Shown: positions 36,801-46,798 of the stretch, one piece after another
How positions within the stretch are numbered: position 1 is the first letter of the stretch
Layout: every line of letters starts with the position of its first letter
NCBI GenBank assembly: GCA_029268555.1
Contig: JAQWNN010000020.1
Coordinates: forward strand, 1-61,719
From: Flavobacteriaceae bacterium
GTDB taxonomy: Bacteria > Bacteroidota > Bacteroidia > Flavobacteriales > Flavobacteriaceae
Length of the DNA stretch: 61,719 bases
Direction: 5' to 3'
Translations under genes and position numbers: made by a program
The notes under the pieces: generated by a model
Seen by the model: the letters and a program-made list of their open reading frames with translations, nothing else
What the model was told of the DNA's origin: nothing
Databases searched by the model: none

Positions 36801-37631
36801 ATGGTCCTTGTAACATTAACTACAGATTTTGGATATAAGGATTATTCTATTTCCGTAATTAAAGCAGCGTTATTTCAACAAATTCCTAATGTGAATACAA
36901 TTGATATTTCTCATGAAATAAGTCCATATAACCACTCAGAAACTGCATACATACTCAAAAATGCGTATAAAGTATTCCCAAAAGGAAGTATTCATATTGT
37001 AGGTGTTGAGTCAGAATACAATCCGGAAAATATTCATATCGTTATGCAACTTGAGGGACACTTTTTTATTGGCGCTGACAACGGAATTTTTTCATTGATA
37101 AAAGAGGATAAAAAAGCTGAAAAAATAGTAGCAATCAATATAAATCGTAAAGAAAGCAGTTCATTTCCAGTCCTTGATGTATTCGTTCAAGTTGCTGCTC
37201 ATATTGCAAGAAAGGGTACATTAGAGGTTATTGGTAGTTCCGTAAAGCAGATCAAAGAGCTAACTAATATAAAACCTGTTATCAGTCAAAATGGTAATCA
37301 AATTAAGGGTAGTGTTATTTATATTGATAATTACGGGAATGTGATCACAAATATCACACAAAAACTCTTTAAAGAAGTTGGGAAATCCAGAGCATTTACA
37401 ATAAATGCGCGAACTGTAAAGTTTAAGGAAATACATAATAGTTACAGTCAATCAATTGACTTTACTCTACCCAAAGAAAATCGTGAAGAAGATGGTAAAA
37501 AACTGGCTTTATTTAATGCCTCAGGTCATTTAGAACTTGCTATATACAAAAGCAATCCAGATACAGTAGGAAGTGCAAGTTCACTTTTTGGACTTGAGTA
37601 TAGGGATTTAATTAGTATCCAATTTGATTAG
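36801..37631 (+). CDS. SAM hydroxide adenosyltransferase (DUF62 family)
   Basis: A 276-residue protein of the SAM_HAT family, which hydrolyses S-adenosylmethionine to adenosine and methionine. The N-terminal VTLTTDFGYKDYSISVIKAAL has the conserved Asp of the SAM pocket; DISHEISPYNHSETAYIL and FIGADNGIFSL follow, and the C-terminal beta-barrel part carries GSVIYIDNYGNVITNI. Fluorinase and chlorinase relatives share this fold, but the family is generally a hydrolase and nothing here suggests halogenation. The ATG at 36801 is clear. gldF follows 1 bp after the stop, placing this gene first in a SAM hydrolase-gldF-gldG run. Confidence 0.92.
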   Translation: MVLVTLTTDFGYKDYSISVIKAALFQQIPNVNTIDISHEISPYNHSETAYILKNAYKVFPKGSIHIVGVESEYNPENIHIVMQLEGHFFIGADNGIFSLIKEDKKAEKIVAININRKESSSFPVLDVFVQVAAHIARKGTLEVIGSSVKQIKELTNIKPVISQNGNQIKGSVIYIDNYGNVITNITQKLFKEVGKSRAFTINARTVKFKEIHNSYSQSIDFTLPKENREEDGKKLALFNASGHLELAIYKSNPDTVGSASSLFGLEYRDLISIQFD

Positions 37632-37632
37632 T

Positions 37633-38364
37633 ATGTGGAGCATCGCTAAAAGAGAATTACGTTTGTACTTTGGACAACTAACAGGATTTTTACTTGTCGC
37701 TGGTTATCTCCTAATAACAGGTCTAATCCTCTGGCTTTTTGATACTCCATATAACTTGCTCAATACAGAATTAGCTAGTTATTCCTCATTCTTTGAATTT
37801 ACACCCATTTTATTTCTCTTTTTAATTCCTGCCTTAAGTATGCGAAGTTTTTCTGAAGAGTTTACTCAAGGGACATTTGAATTGTTAATTACAAAACCTC
37901 TAAGTCCAACCCAAATATTTGGTGGTAAACTTATTGGTGTAATGTTGGTTTTGTCTATGATTTTAATACCTACCATACTCCATGCATTTGCTTTAGATAA
38001 CTTACTTCAATTGGATTCAAAATTAGATTGGGGCATTATTCTGAGCTCCTATTTTGCCTTGTTCTTTTTAGGAAATTTATTTGTGATTACAAGCATATGT
38101 TCTTCTCTTCTGTTCCAAAGTCAAGTAGCTTCATTTATAGTTTCTGTTTTAGGATGTTTTATTCATTTTTACTTCTGGTCTTTTTTAGCAGATTTAAGTC
38201 AAAATTTATACCTGTATCAGTGGATCAATAATCTAAGTGCTCAAATGCATTATATTGGACTAAGTCGTGGTTTAATTACCCTTGAAGGTATTCTTTATTT
38301 TATTGGCGTTTCTATTTCTTTTTTCCTAATAGGCACTCAACTCATTTTAAAAAAGAAGAGCTAA
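37633..38364 (+). CDS. gldF: Gliding motility ABC transporter permease GldF
   Basis: A 243-residue inner-membrane permease with six hydrophobic segments and the ABC-2 pattern seen in GldF (SIAKRELRLYFGQLTGFLLVAGYLL; SFSEEFTQGTFELLITKPLSPTQIFGGKL). In Flavobacterium johnsoniae GldA, GldF and GldG form an ABC-type complex required for gliding motility in some strains. The ORF track start (37624, TTG) overlaps the previous gene; the ATG at 37633 gives MWSIAKREL, the better start. gldG follows directly (stop 38364, ATG 38365). The ATPase GldA is not in the window, as is common. Confidence 0.93.
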   Translation: MWSIAKRELRLYFGQLTGFLLVAGYLLITGLILWLFDTPYNLLNTELASYSSFFEFTPILFLFLIPALSMRSFSEEFTQGTFELLITKPLSPTQIFGGKLIGVMLVLSMILIPTILHAFALDNLLQLDSKLDWGIILSSYFALFFLGNLFVITSICSSLLFQSQVASFIVSVLGCFIHFYFWSFLADLSQNLYLYQWINNLSAQMHYIGLSRGLITLEGILYFIGVSISFFLIGTQLILKKKS

Positions 38365-40017
38365 ATGCTAACCTATAAAAAACCCATTTTTATATTGTCG
38401 CTAACGTTATTATTTATTGGAATATTTCAGCAAATTACGTTTCAAAAAGATCTAACAGCTGACAAGCGATACAGTTTGTCGGAAACAAGCATCTTACAAT
38501 TAAAAGCATTAGATGAACCCGTTCGTATTGATATTTTCCTTAATGGTAAATTGCCTGGTTTATATAGAGACTTCTGGAGAGAATTAAATATTATTCTCAA
38601 TCAAATGCAATTTTACTCCGATAAATTAATAATTCAATTCAACAATCCATTAGAAATTGATTCTAATGAAAGGGCTATTGCAGAAATGGAAGGTTATGGA
38701 ATGAAGCCTGAAATAGTAATTGAAAAAAAAGATGGTCAACGAAGTGAAAGTATTGTATTTCCTTGGATGATAGTCAACTCTGGGAATGTTTCAGAGCGTG
38801 TTTTTTTATTAGATAAACAATTTGGAGATACCGAACGTAATAAAATTACTCGTTCAATTCAACAGATTGAATATTTAATTTTAGATGGTATACGTAGAGT
38901 CACATTAAAAGAAAAATCAAATTTAGCTGTATTAACTTCACATCAAACATCTAAAAATATAAAATTGGCAGATTTGCTTCAGTCACTTAAGCCCTATTAT
39001 AACTTGGCCTCTTTTAATCTAAAAAACCATGAGAATACCCCCCTTCAAAGCTTGAATAACCTTAAAAGATTTGATGCTCTGATAGTAAGTAATCCAAATG
39101 AACCATTTAGTAAAAAAGAAAAATATATTTTAGACCAATATGAATTATATGGAGGTGGAATTCTTTGGATGATTAATGGAATAGCAATAAGCCGTGACAG
39201 TTTGTTCAATAATTCGGGTAAAGCCTATGGATTTCCCTTGGAATTAAATTTAGACGATTATTTTTTTGTTCGAGGTATACGACTAAATAAAATCCTGGTT
39301 AAAGATCTTTATAGTGCGCCTTTAGTTTTGGCTACAGGAAATCAAAACAATACCCAATACATTCCATACCCTTGGCCTTATTTTCCCTTACATATACCTG
39401 AATCAAATTTGATTGGGCAAAGCGTGGGTCCAGTTCTAACACAATTTGCAAGTTCGCTGGATTCATTAGAGAATAGTTTGAATAAAACAGTCTTATTAAA
39501 AACCTCAGCATTTACTAAAACAGCAGGGGTTCCTGTATTACTTTTATTAGAAGAGGCTACCAAAAAAATTCAGCCAAGTAAATATAATGAGCCCTCAAAA
39601 ATCCTTGGAATTTTGGCAGAAGGAACTGGTAAATCACTTTTTTTAAATAGAGTTAAACCTTTTGTTTACAATAAACATCAAGATAAAGGAGGTTACAAAA
39701 GCATTATTTTTGGAGATGGAAGTATTGGGGAGAATCAGATAGAAAGGGGTGCTCCTCTTAATTTAGGCTATGATAAATGGACAAGTAATTACTATGCAAA
39801 TAAACAGCTTCTAATAAATTCTATTCATTATTTAACTGGAAATCAAGAAGGACTAATAATACGACAAAAAAAATGGAATTTTGCCTACCTAGATCCACAA
39901 AAAATTAATTCCAAAGGCATCTTTTGGAAAATGATCATAATATTAAGTCCAATATTAATTTCGTTACTTTTTGGATTGTTTATTCAAAAAGGAAGAAGTA
40001 AACATATGATGAATTAA
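38365..40017 (+). CDS. gldG: Gliding motility ABC transporter substrate-binding-like protein GldG
   Basis: A 550-residue protein anchored by an N-terminal TM segment (ILSLTLLFIGIFQQITF) and a C-terminal one (IIILSPILISLLFGLF), with a large periplasmic domain between them. Characteristic blocks are DLTADKRYSLSETSILQLKALDEPVRIDIFLNGKLPG and YELYGGGILWMINGI, and the region GDGSIGENQIERG. GldG works with GldF. It abuts gldF with no spacer. A 133-bp gap with a perfect palindrome separates it from dnaN. Confidence 0.92.
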   Translation: MLTYKKPIFILSLTLLFIGIFQQITFQKDLTADKRYSLSETSILQLKALDEPVRIDIFLNGKLPGLYRDFWRELNIILNQMQFYSDKLIIQFNNPLEIDSNERAIAEMEGYGMKPEIVIEKKDGQRSESIVFPWMIVNSGNVSERVFLLDKQFGDTERNKITRSIQQIEYLILDGIRRVTLKEKSNLAVLTSHQTSKNIKLADLLQSLKPYYNLASFNLKNHENTPLQSLNNLKRFDALIVSNPNEPFSKKEKYILDQYELYGGGILWMINGIAISRDSLFNNSGKAYGFPLELNLDDYFFVRGIRLNKILVKDLYSAPLVLATGNQNNTQYIPYPWPYFPLHIPESNLIGQSVGPVLTQFASSLDSLENSLNKTVLLKTSAFTKTAGVPVLLLLEEATKKIQPSKYNEPSKILGILAEGTGKSLFLNRVKPFVYNKHQDKGGYKSIIFGDGSIGENQIERGAPLNLGYDKWTSNYYANKQLLINSIHYLTGNQEGLIIRQKKWNFAYLDPQKINSKGIFWKMIIILSPILISLLFGLFIQKGRSKHMMN

Positions 40018-40048
40018 ATGTTGATAAGTTTGTTTTAGGAATCAAAGC

Positions 40049-40068
40049 ATTTCAAATATATTTGAAAT
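40049..40068. repeat. Perfect 20-bp palindrome in the gldG-dnaN gap
   Basis: ATTTCAAATATATTTGAAAT is its own reverse complement. It contains TATATTTG (40057-40064), an exact TANNTTTG match 87 bp before the dnaN ATG, and a TTTG at 40029-40032 lies 24 bp upstream of it. It may be an operator over the dnaN promoter, or a chance AT-rich palindrome. Confidence 0.5.
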
Positions 40069-40150
40069 AATGTTTATTGCCTGATAATTCACATATTTAA
40101 TACCAAATAAATATTTTGTTTCAAAAAATTTAATTAATACCTCATTATAA

Positions 40151-41269
40151 ATGAAATTTATCGTTTCAAGTGCAGCACTTCTTAAAGAACTTCAAATGCT
40201 GGGAGGAGTAATAAATAGCACGAATACCCTGCCAATTTTAGATAACTTCTTGTTTGAAACTAACGGAAGTAATTTAACCCTTTCAGCATCGGATTTGGAA
40301 ACAACCTTTTTAACTCGATTGACTGTAGAATCAGAAAGTAATAGTTCATTAGCATTGCCTGCACGTTTGTTGTTGGATACGCTTAAAACATTTCCAGAAC
40401 AACCCTTGACGTTTATCAAAACTCAAAAAAATACAGTTGAAATCATTGCCAATAATGGTAAATATGCTGTTGCTTATGTTCCTGGTGAAGAGTTTCCAAA
40501 ACTAGCTCAATTATCAGATTCAAAAACTACAACTGTTCAGTCTAACCTTATGTACAATGCAATTAATAATACATTGTTTGCGAGCGGGAATGACGATTTA
40601 AGACCTGTGATGAGTGGTGTATTCTTTCAGTTTTCAAATACTGGTTTGACATTTGTAGCTACTGACGCCCATAAACTTGTGAAATACACAAGGAGAGATT
40701 CTATATCTGATATTGTTTCAGAATTTATTATGCCCAAAAAACCTTTACAACTTCTCAAAGGTATTTTGCAAGATGTTACAGGTGAAATTACTATTCAATA
40801 CAACGAAACAAATGCGCAATTTGCTTTTGGAGATTCAATTCTTACTTGTAGATTAATTGATGGAAAATATCCGAATTATGAGGCAGTTATTCCAAAAGAA
40901 AATCCAAACCAAATGCAAGTAAATCGTGTCAATTTCTTAAATTCTGTCCGTCGTGTAAGCATTTTCGCAAATAAAACAACACATCAAATACGCTTAAAAA
41001 TTGCTGGAACAGCACTTCAAATATCTGCCGAAGACTTCGACTATAGTAATAGTGCTGAGGAACGCATAGATTGTGAATACCAAGGAGACGACATCCAAAT
41101 TGGATTCAATTCAAGGTTTCTAATAGAAATGCTTAATAATATGGAGTGTGATCAGGTAAAATTATCTATGTCACTTCCGAATAGAGCAGGAATTCTAACA
41201 CCAATGGATAATACAACGGAAGGTGAAGATGTAACTTTACTTGTAATGCCTGTAATGCTCAATGATTGA
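40151..41269 (+). CDS. dnaN: DNA polymerase III beta sliding clamp
   Basis: Ring-shaped processivity clamp of the replicative polymerase. The 372 residues show the three-domain clamp layout: MKFIVSSAALLKELQMLGGVI, NTLPILDNFLFE, then TDAHKLVKY, LIDGKYPNYEAVIP, and the C-terminal DNTTEGEDVTLLVMPVML, which is the end of the binding cleft. Full length. dnaA is not adjacent, so the gene is not in the classical dnaA-dnaN origin order, and no oriC was seen. Confidence 0.96.
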   Translation: MKFIVSSAALLKELQMLGGVINSTNTLPILDNFLFETNGSNLTLSASDLETTFLTRLTVESESNSSLALPARLLLDTLKTFPEQPLTFIKTQKNTVEIIANNGKYAVAYVPGEEFPKLAQLSDSKTTTVQSNLMYNAINNTLFASGNDDLRPVMSGVFFQFSNTGLTFVATDAHKLVKYTRRDSISDIVSEFIMPKKPLQLLKGILQDVTGEITIQYNETNAQFAFGDSILTCRLIDGKYPNYEAVIPKENPNQMQVNRVNFLNSVRRVSIFANKTTHQIRLKIAGTALQISAEDFDYSNSAEERIDCEYQGDDIQIGFNSRFLIEMLNNMECDQVKLSMSLPNRAGILTPMDNTTEGEDVTLLVMPVMLND

Positions 41270-41290
41270 GTCAAAATATCAGTTAAACTA

Positions 41291-42541
41291 CTAGACTACC
41301 TTCACTGATTCTGAAAGTCTTTTGTAAGTTCCGTTCTCAAGTTTTTCACGAATTCCAGCAAATGCCTTCAAAGTGATCTGAACATCTTCTAATGTATGAG
41401 AAGCTGTTGGAATCAAACGCAGTAAAATTAATCCTTTTGGTATCACTGGGTAAACAACAATAGAACAAAATATTCCATAGTTTTCACGTAAATCTTTTAC
41501 TAGAGCCATTGCCTCTGGTATACTTCCTTTTAAGTAAACTGGAGTTACACAACTTTGAGTAGTTCCTATATCAAATCCTTTCTCTTTAAGACCATTTTGT
41601 AAGGCGTTTACATTTTCCCAAAGTTTAGCTTTAAATTCTGGTCGTGTACGTAATATATCCAAACGTTTTAAAGCACCTTTTACTAACTGCATCTGAAGAG
41701 ACTTAGCAAACATTTGTGAACGCATGTTGTATTTCAAATAATCAATAATCTGTGTATCCGATGCTACAAATGCACCTGTAGAGGCCATTGATTTCGCAAA
41801 AGTTGCAAAATAAACATCAATCTGGTCCTGAATTCCTTGTTCATCACCTGCACCTTTTCCATCTTTTCCTAAGGTACCAAAACCGTGTGCATCATCAACT
41901 AAAAAACGGAAGTTATATCTTTTCTTCAGGGCTACTATTTCTTTCAATTTACCTTGCTCACCACGCATTCCAAAAACTCCCTCTGAAATGACCAGTATTC
42001 CTCCACCTGTTTGATCAGCAACCTTGGTAGCACGTTGCAAATTCTTTTCAAGACTTTCTACATCATTATGTTTATAAGTGAAGCGTTTCCCTAAATGTAA
42101 GCGAACTCCATCAATAATACAGGCATGTGCATCTACATCATAGACAATAACATCGTCTTTACCCACGAGTGTATCAACGGTTGATAAAATACCTTGATAC
42201 CCAAAATTCAAAAGATATGCAGACTCCTTTTCTACAAAAGAAGCAAGTTCGTTTTCCAATTGTTCATGAAGTTCAGTATGACCCGACATCATTCTTGCTC
42301 CCATAGGATATGCTGATCCAAATTCAGCTGCTGCATCTGCATCAACTTTTCTTATTTCAGGTAAATTAGCAAGGCCTAAGTAGTCATTTACACTCCATGT
42401 AATGACTTCTTTACCCATAAATTTCATTCGGTTAGAGATCGGTCCTTCCAGTTTAGGAAAAACAAAATAACCTTCCGCCTGAGAGGCCCACTTTCCTAAA
42501 GGACCTTTGTTCTCATGTATTCTCTCAAATAAATCTCTCAT
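41291..42541 (-). CDS. Alpha-oxoamine synthase, probable cysteate fatty acyltransferase (sulfonolipid)
   Basis: A 416-residue PLP enzyme of the alpha-oxoamine synthase family (relatives: AONS, KBL, serine palmitoyltransferase). Landmarks are [28 protein letters not shown], the PLP-contacting [10 protein letters not shown], and the Schiff-base Lys in [14 protein letters not shown]. Serine palmitoyltransferase and cysteate acyltransferase look alike. The gene upstream, overlapping by 4 bp, is a cysteine-synthase-like enzyme that matches cysteate synthase in this context, so I favour condensation of cysteate with an acyl thioester to make capnine-type sulfonolipid bases. The choice over serine rests on the operon partner. 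Convergent with dnaN, 21 bp apart. Confidence 0.78.
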   Translation of the reverse strand: MRDLFERIHENKGPLGKWASQAEGYFVFPKLEGPISNRMKFMGKEVITWSVNDYLGLANLPEIRKVDADAAAEFGSAYPMGARMMSGHTELHEQLENELASFVEKESAYLLNFGYQGILSTVDTLVGKDDVIVYDVDAHACIIDGVRLHLGKRFTYKHNDVESLEKNLQRATKVADQTGGGILVISEGVFGMRGEQGKLKEIVALKKRYNFRFLVDDAHGFGTLGKDGKGAGDEQGIQDQIDVYFATFAKSMASTGAFVASDTQIIDYLKYNMRSQMFAKSLQMQLVKGALKRLDILRTRPEFKAKLWENVNALQNGLKEKGFDIGTTQSCVTPVYLKGSIPEAMALVKDLRENYGIFCSIVVYPVIPKGLILLRLIPTASHTLEDVQITLKAFAGIREKLENGTYKRLSESVKVV

Positions 42542-43593
42542 TTTTTTGAAGATTGATCATTTATATATTCAATATTTTTGTGTGATTGATTCTCTGCATC
42601 AAAAAAGCCTTGCTCTGCCATCCATTTTTCACTATAAATCTTACTCATATATCGAGAACCATGATCTGGAAAAATGACGACAACATGACTGGTTTTTTTG
42701 AAATAATTTTGTTTGGCCAACTGATGTACAGCCTGCATAGCAGCTCCGGAAGTGTAACCTACGAACATTCCTTCAGATCTAGTAATACTCCTTGCAGTAT
42801 GTGCGCTATCTTCATCTGTAACTTTCTCAAACCTATCGATTAAATCAAAATATGTAGAAGTAGGAATTAAATTTTTCCCAAGACCCTCAATTCTATATGG
42901 ATATATTTCATTTGGATCTAACTCATTTGTTTCGTGGTATTTCTTTAACACTGATCCATACGCATCTACACCGACAATTTTAATTCTAGGGTTTTGTTTT
43001 TTTAAAAACTTTGCACATCCTGAAATAGTTCCACCAGTACCGCTACTAGCAACAAGATGGGAGATTTTACCTTCAGTTTGCTTCCAAATCTCGGGTCCAG
43101 TAAAACGGTAATGTGCATCTACATTTAGCTCGTTGAAATATTGATTAATGTATACTGAATCATTTATTTCTGAATGCAATCTTTTTGCAACTTCATAATA
43201 TGACCTTGGATCATCAGTAGAAACATTTGCAGGACAGACATGAACCTGTGCTCCCATAGCACTTAGCATATTGATTTTATCAATCGATGATTTTGAACTT
43301 ACAGCCAGTATACAATTATATCCTTTAATCATTGAGACCATTGCCAGACTAAATCCAGTATTCCCAGAAGTAGTTTCTATTATGGTATCTCCAGGTTTTA
43401 AAACACCACGACGCTCTGCTTCCTCTATAATGTGAATAGCTATTCTATCCTTGTTCGAATGCCCAGGATTAAACGCTTCAAATTTTGCGAAAAATTTACC
43501 ATCATAACCTGCAACACAATTTTTTAATTTAATGAGAGGTGTATTACCTATCAATTCAAGAATGTTTTGATAGGTATTAAACGAATGGTTCAT
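42538..43593 (-). CDS. Cysteine-synthase-fold PLP enzyme, probable cysteate synthase
   Basis: A 351-residue fold type II PLP enzyme. [10 protein letters not shown] and [17 protein letters not shown] (PLP Lys in the SNKDR motif, where cysteine synthases have SVKDR), [10 protein letters not shown], and [16 protein letters not shown] are visible, with an extended C-terminus ([10 protein letters not shown]). Bacteroidota cysteate synthases convert O-phosphoserine and sulfite to cysteate, the first step of capnine synthesis; they sit beside the acyltransferase, as here (ATGA overlap of 4 bp). A cystathionine beta-synthase or ordinary cysteine synthase role is the alternative. Family is sure, substrate is inferred from the pair. 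Confidence 0.75.
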   Translation of the reverse strand: MNHSFNTYQNILELIGNTPLIKLKNCVAGYDGKFFAKFEAFNPGHSNKDRIAIHIIEEAERRGVLKPGDTIIETTSGNTGFSLAMVSMIKGYNCILAVSSKSSIDKINMLSAMGAQVHVCPANVSTDDPRSYYEVAKRLHSEINDSVYINQYFNELNVDAHYRFTGPEIWKQTEGKISHLVASSGTGGTISGCAKFLKKQNPRIKIVGVDAYGSVLKKYHETNELDPNEIYPYRIEGLGKNLIPTSTYFDLIDRFEKVTDEDSAHTARSITRSEGMFVGYTSGAAMQAVHQLAKQNYFKKTSHVVVIFPDHGSRYMSKIYSEKWMAEQGFFDAENQSHKNIEYINDQSSKK

Positions 43594-43634
43594 ACTTTAT
43601 TTCTAATAAGATAGTGCAAATTTAATAAAAAAAA

Positions 43635-45773
43635 TTAGTCTAACTTTCCTTCCAATTGTAAGATAAAAGTGTATTGTTTGGCAGTATCCTTTAAGGCGTC
43701 AAATCGACCTGATGCTCCACTATGTCCAGCTTCCATATTAGTATTCAAAAGTAAAACATTTTTATCAGTCTTTAGATCACGAAGCTTTGCGACCCATTTA
43801 GCTGGTTCCCAATACTGAACCTGTGAGTCATGATATCCTGCAGTAACCAACATATTAGGATATTCTTGAGATTCTATATTATCGTAAGGTGAATAGGAAA
43901 TCATATAATCATAATAGTCTTTATCATTCGGATTTCCCCATTCATCAAATTCTCCAGTAGTTAAGGGTATCGTTTCATCTAGCATGGTCGTCATGACATC
44001 TACAAAAGGAACACGAGCAACTACACTACGATAAAGTTCCGGCGCCTGATTAACAACCACACCCATTATAAGTCCACCAGCAGAACCGCCTATCGCATGG
44101 AGATGCTCAGTACTTGTCATTTTTGAGTTAATTAAAAAGCGAGATACATCTATAAAGTCGTAAAAAGTATTCTTCTTTTTTAATAGCTTACCATTTTCAT
44201 ACCATTGTCTGCCTAGATATTCCCCGCCTCTAACATGTGCAATTGCGAAAATAAAGCCGCGATCTAGCAAACTTAATCGGCTACTATCAAACCCAGGATC
44301 CATAATTGCACCATATGAACCATAAGCATAAAGATAAAGAGGTGTGTCCTTTGAAGGCGAAGTTTTTTTATGGTACACTAGTGATATAGGAATCTTAATT
44401 CCATCTCTTGCATTGGCCCATATACGCTCTTCTTTATAATTTTCTGGACTGAAGTTAGTGTCTATAACCTCCTGTTGCTTTAGTAAAACCTTTTCCTTAG
44501 TTTCCATATCAAACTCATAAACACTTCTTGGGGAGCTTAAAGAAGTGAACCCAAAACGAAATTTAACCGTATCAAAATTAGGGTTGTAATAACCATACAG
44601 ACTGTAAGTCTCACTTTCAACTGGCAGAAAATAGTCTAAATCCTCATCCCAACGTTGGATCCGGATTGAAGTCAATCCATTTTCACGTTGAGTTGTGACA
44701 AAGTGGTCCTTGAATATTTCAAAATCCTCAAGTAAAACATCTTCTCGGTGTGGAATCAAATCTTCCCATTGACTCAATTCTGGTTTTGAAATTGGTGCTT
44801 TAGAAATTTTTTTATTTGTAGCCCCATTATGGTTATTTAAAATATAAAAATTATCTTGGTATTGCGCAACACTATATTCGAGTCCTCGTGTTCTAGGTTG
44901 AATTGTTTTAAATTTCCCAAGAGGATTCGTAGCATCCAAAAATTGATATTCTGTTGTAAGGGTACTATAGGAGTAAATCATAATGTACTCGTGGGATTTA
45001 CTCTCTCCTACTCCTACAGAAAAAGTTTGATCTTTTTCATGAAAAATCAATTTATCTCTATCAGTAGCAGCATCAATGTTATGTCTATAAATCCATTCTG
45101 ATCGCAAGGTTTCTACATTCTTTTTGGTATAAAAGAAATGCTGGTTGTCCAGAGCCCATGCCGTTCCTCCTGATGTATTTTTAATTTTTGTTTCCAAGAT
45201 CTCTCCACTCAATAAATCCTTTACATAGAGTGTATATTTTCTTCTAGATTCTATATCAATACCATAAATCACTTTAGTATTGTCTGGACTGACATTCATC
45301 CCAACTAACCTGAAATAGTCATTGCCTTCAGCCATTTTATTGCAGTCAAAAATAATTTCTTCAACAGCAGTCAATGAATCTTTTTTTCGAGTATAGATGG
45401 GATATTGTTTACCCTTTTCAAAACGAGTGATATACCAGTATTCATTATAGAAATAAGGAACTGAATTATCTTCTTCTTTAATTCGATTTTTTAATTCAAT
45501 AAAAAGATCATCTCTAAATGATTCAGTATCCTTAGTCATTTTTTGATAATAATCGTTTTCTCTTTCTAGGTAATCAATCACCTCAGGATTATCACGCTCA
45601 CGCAACCAATAATATGGGTCAATTCTGATATCGTCGTGTGTTTTTAATTGAAAAGGTGATTTTTCAGCTAATGGTGGCTGAAGGCTGGTGTCAAAATCCA
45701 TAGGGGTATTTTTTTTACATGCTGAGATTGATACTGTAAAAATCAGTATTAGAATAAATCTTTTGCAGTTCAT
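43635..45773 (-). CDS. S9 family prolyl oligopeptidase / oligopeptidase B-like lipoprotein
   Basis: A 712-residue serine peptidase with a seven-bladed propeller and an alpha/beta hydrolase domain. The N-terminus MNCKRFILILIFTVSISACKKN is a lipoprotein signal, so it is exported. The propeller domain starts DPYYWLRERDNPEVIDYLERENDYY, typical of oligopeptidase B. The catalytic Ser is in GGSAGGLIMG (about residue 560), the Asp in the DEWGNPND/AGYHDSQV region and the His in EAGHSGASGRFD. Cleavage after basic residues is expected from the oligopeptidase B relation. It follows ltaE by 1 bp, in a three-gene minus-strand run with the zinc metalloprotease. Confidence 0.93.
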   Translation of the reverse strand: MNCKRFILILIFTVSISACKKNTPMDFDTSLQPPLAEKSPFQLKTHDDIRIDPYYWLRERDNPEVIDYLERENDYYQKMTKDTESFRDDLFIELKNRIKEEDNSVPYFYNEYWYITRFEKGKQYPIYTRKKDSLTAVEEIIFDCNKMAEGNDYFRLVGMNVSPDNTKVIYGIDIESRRKYTLYVKDLLSGEILETKIKNTSGGTAWALDNQHFFYTKKNVETLRSEWIYRHNIDAATDRDKLIFHEKDQTFSVGVGESKSHEYIMIYSYSTLTTEYQFLDATNPLGKFKTIQPRTRGLEYSVAQYQDNFYILNNHNGATNKKISKAPISKPELSQWEDLIPHREDVLLEDFEIFKDHFVTTQRENGLTSIRIQRWDEDLDYFLPVESETYSLYGYYNPNFDTVKFRFGFTSLSSPRSVYEFDMETKEKVLLKQQEVIDTNFSPENYKEERIWANARDGIKIPISLVYHKKTSPSKDTPLYLYAYGSYGAIMDPGFDSSRLSLLDRGFIFAIAHVRGGEYLGRQWYENGKLLKKKNTFYDFIDVSRFLINSKMTSTEHLHAIGGSAGGLIMGVVVNQAPELYRSVVARVPFVDVMTTMLDETIPLTTGEFDEWGNPNDKDYYDYMISYSPYDNIESQEYPNMLVTAGYHDSQVQYWEPAKWVAKLRDLKTDKNVLLLNTNMEAGHSGASGRFDALKDTAKQYTFILQLEGKLD

Positions 45774-45774
45774 C

Positions 45775-46797
45775 TTAGTTTAATTTAGTTAACGTTGCCA
45801 ACACGTAATCGTGTTGTTCATCTGTATAATCTCGGTGGGTAACCATTCTTAATTTTCCCTTTCCAAGGGAAATAAAAAAGATGCCTTTTGTTCTCATTTT
45901 TTGTATGAATTCATTTTCGTCTTCACTTGATATTAAGGAGAAAATTACAATATTTGTTTCAACTGGAGCTACATGATCAACTAAAGCTGATGTCTTAAGA
46001 GTTTGAGCAATTTCATGGGCTTTTATATGGTCATTTTTTAAATCACCCCGATGATTCTTAATTGCGTAACTTGCTGCTGCTGCCAGATATCCAGCTTGAC
46101 GCATACCGCCTCCTAATACTTTGCGAATCCTCAGCGCTTCTTCAATATCTGATTTTGAACCTAAGAGCACAGAACCTACCGGACATCCTAAGCCTTTACT
46201 GAAACATAAGGAAATTGTGTTAAATACATTTCCGTAATCTTTTGGGCTTCTTTTGGTGACTTCCAACGCATTCCAAAGCCTAGCCCCATCGAGATGTAAT
46301 GCCAATTCATTAAGATCACAAAGTTCTTTAATTTTTTTAATTTCTAAAAAATCATAAATCGCGCCTCCACCCTTGTTGGTGGTGTTTTCAAGACTTACTA
46401 AAGTAGATTTTGGACTGTGATAAAAATCTGGAGGATTAATGGCATCTGAAATTAAATCAGCTGAAATTCTTCCCCGATCACCTTCAAGTAATCGACAAGA
46501 AACTCCTGAGTTAAAACTTACACCACCACCTTCGTAATGATAAACATGAGAATAATGATCACAGATCAATTGTTCTCCAGGTTGAGTATGTAATTTAATT
46601 GCCGTCTGATTAGTCATAGTCCCTGAAGGAAAAAAAAGGGCAGATTCCTTTCCAAAAAGTAAGGCGACCTCTTCTTCTAGGATATTCACAGAAGGGTCTT
46701 CTTTAAAAACATCATCCCCCACTGGAGCTGAAAACATAGCATCCAGCATTCCTTTAGATGGTTGTGTTACGGTATCACTAATTAAGTTTACTTGCAT
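45775..46797 (-). CDS. ltaE: Low-specificity L-threonine aldolase
   Basis: PLP enzyme cleaving L-threonine (or allo-threonine) to glycine and acetaldehyde. Landmarks: [59 protein letters not shown] and the PLP Lys in [15 protein letters not shown]. The ORF track start (46809, MMTN) overlaps the metalloprotease stop; the ATG at 46797 (MQVNLISD) starts 1 bp after that stop and gives 340 residues, the usual length. Co-transcribed with the flanking peptidase genes. Confidence 0.94.
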   Translation of the reverse strand: MQVNLISDTVTQPSKGMLDAMFSAPVGDDVFKEDPSVNILEEEVALLFGKESALFFPSGTMTNQTAIKLHTQPGEQLICDHYSHVYHYEGGGVSFNSGVSCRLLEGDRGRISADLISDAINPPDFYHSPKSTLVSLENTTNKGGGAIYDFLEIKKIKELCDLNELALHLDGARLWNALEVTKRSPKDYGNVFNTISLCFSKGLGCPVGSVLLGSKSDIEEALRIRKVLGGGMRQAGYLAAAASYAIKNHRGDLKNDHIKAHEIAQTLKTSALVDHVAPVETNIVIFSLISSEDENEFIQKMRTKGIFFISLGKGKLRMVTHRDYTDEQHDYVLATLTKLN

Positions 46798-46798
46798 A

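Noticed and set aside
36801-37631. A fluorinase or chlorinase (same DUF62 fold)
   Set aside because: The general SAM hydrolase family is far more common and no halometabolite genes are nearby; the halogenase-specific loop was not recognised.
40018-40150. Chromosomal origin next to dnaN
   Set aside because: No dnaA gene and no cluster of DnaA boxes was seen; the gap holds only a palindrome and AT-rich sequence.
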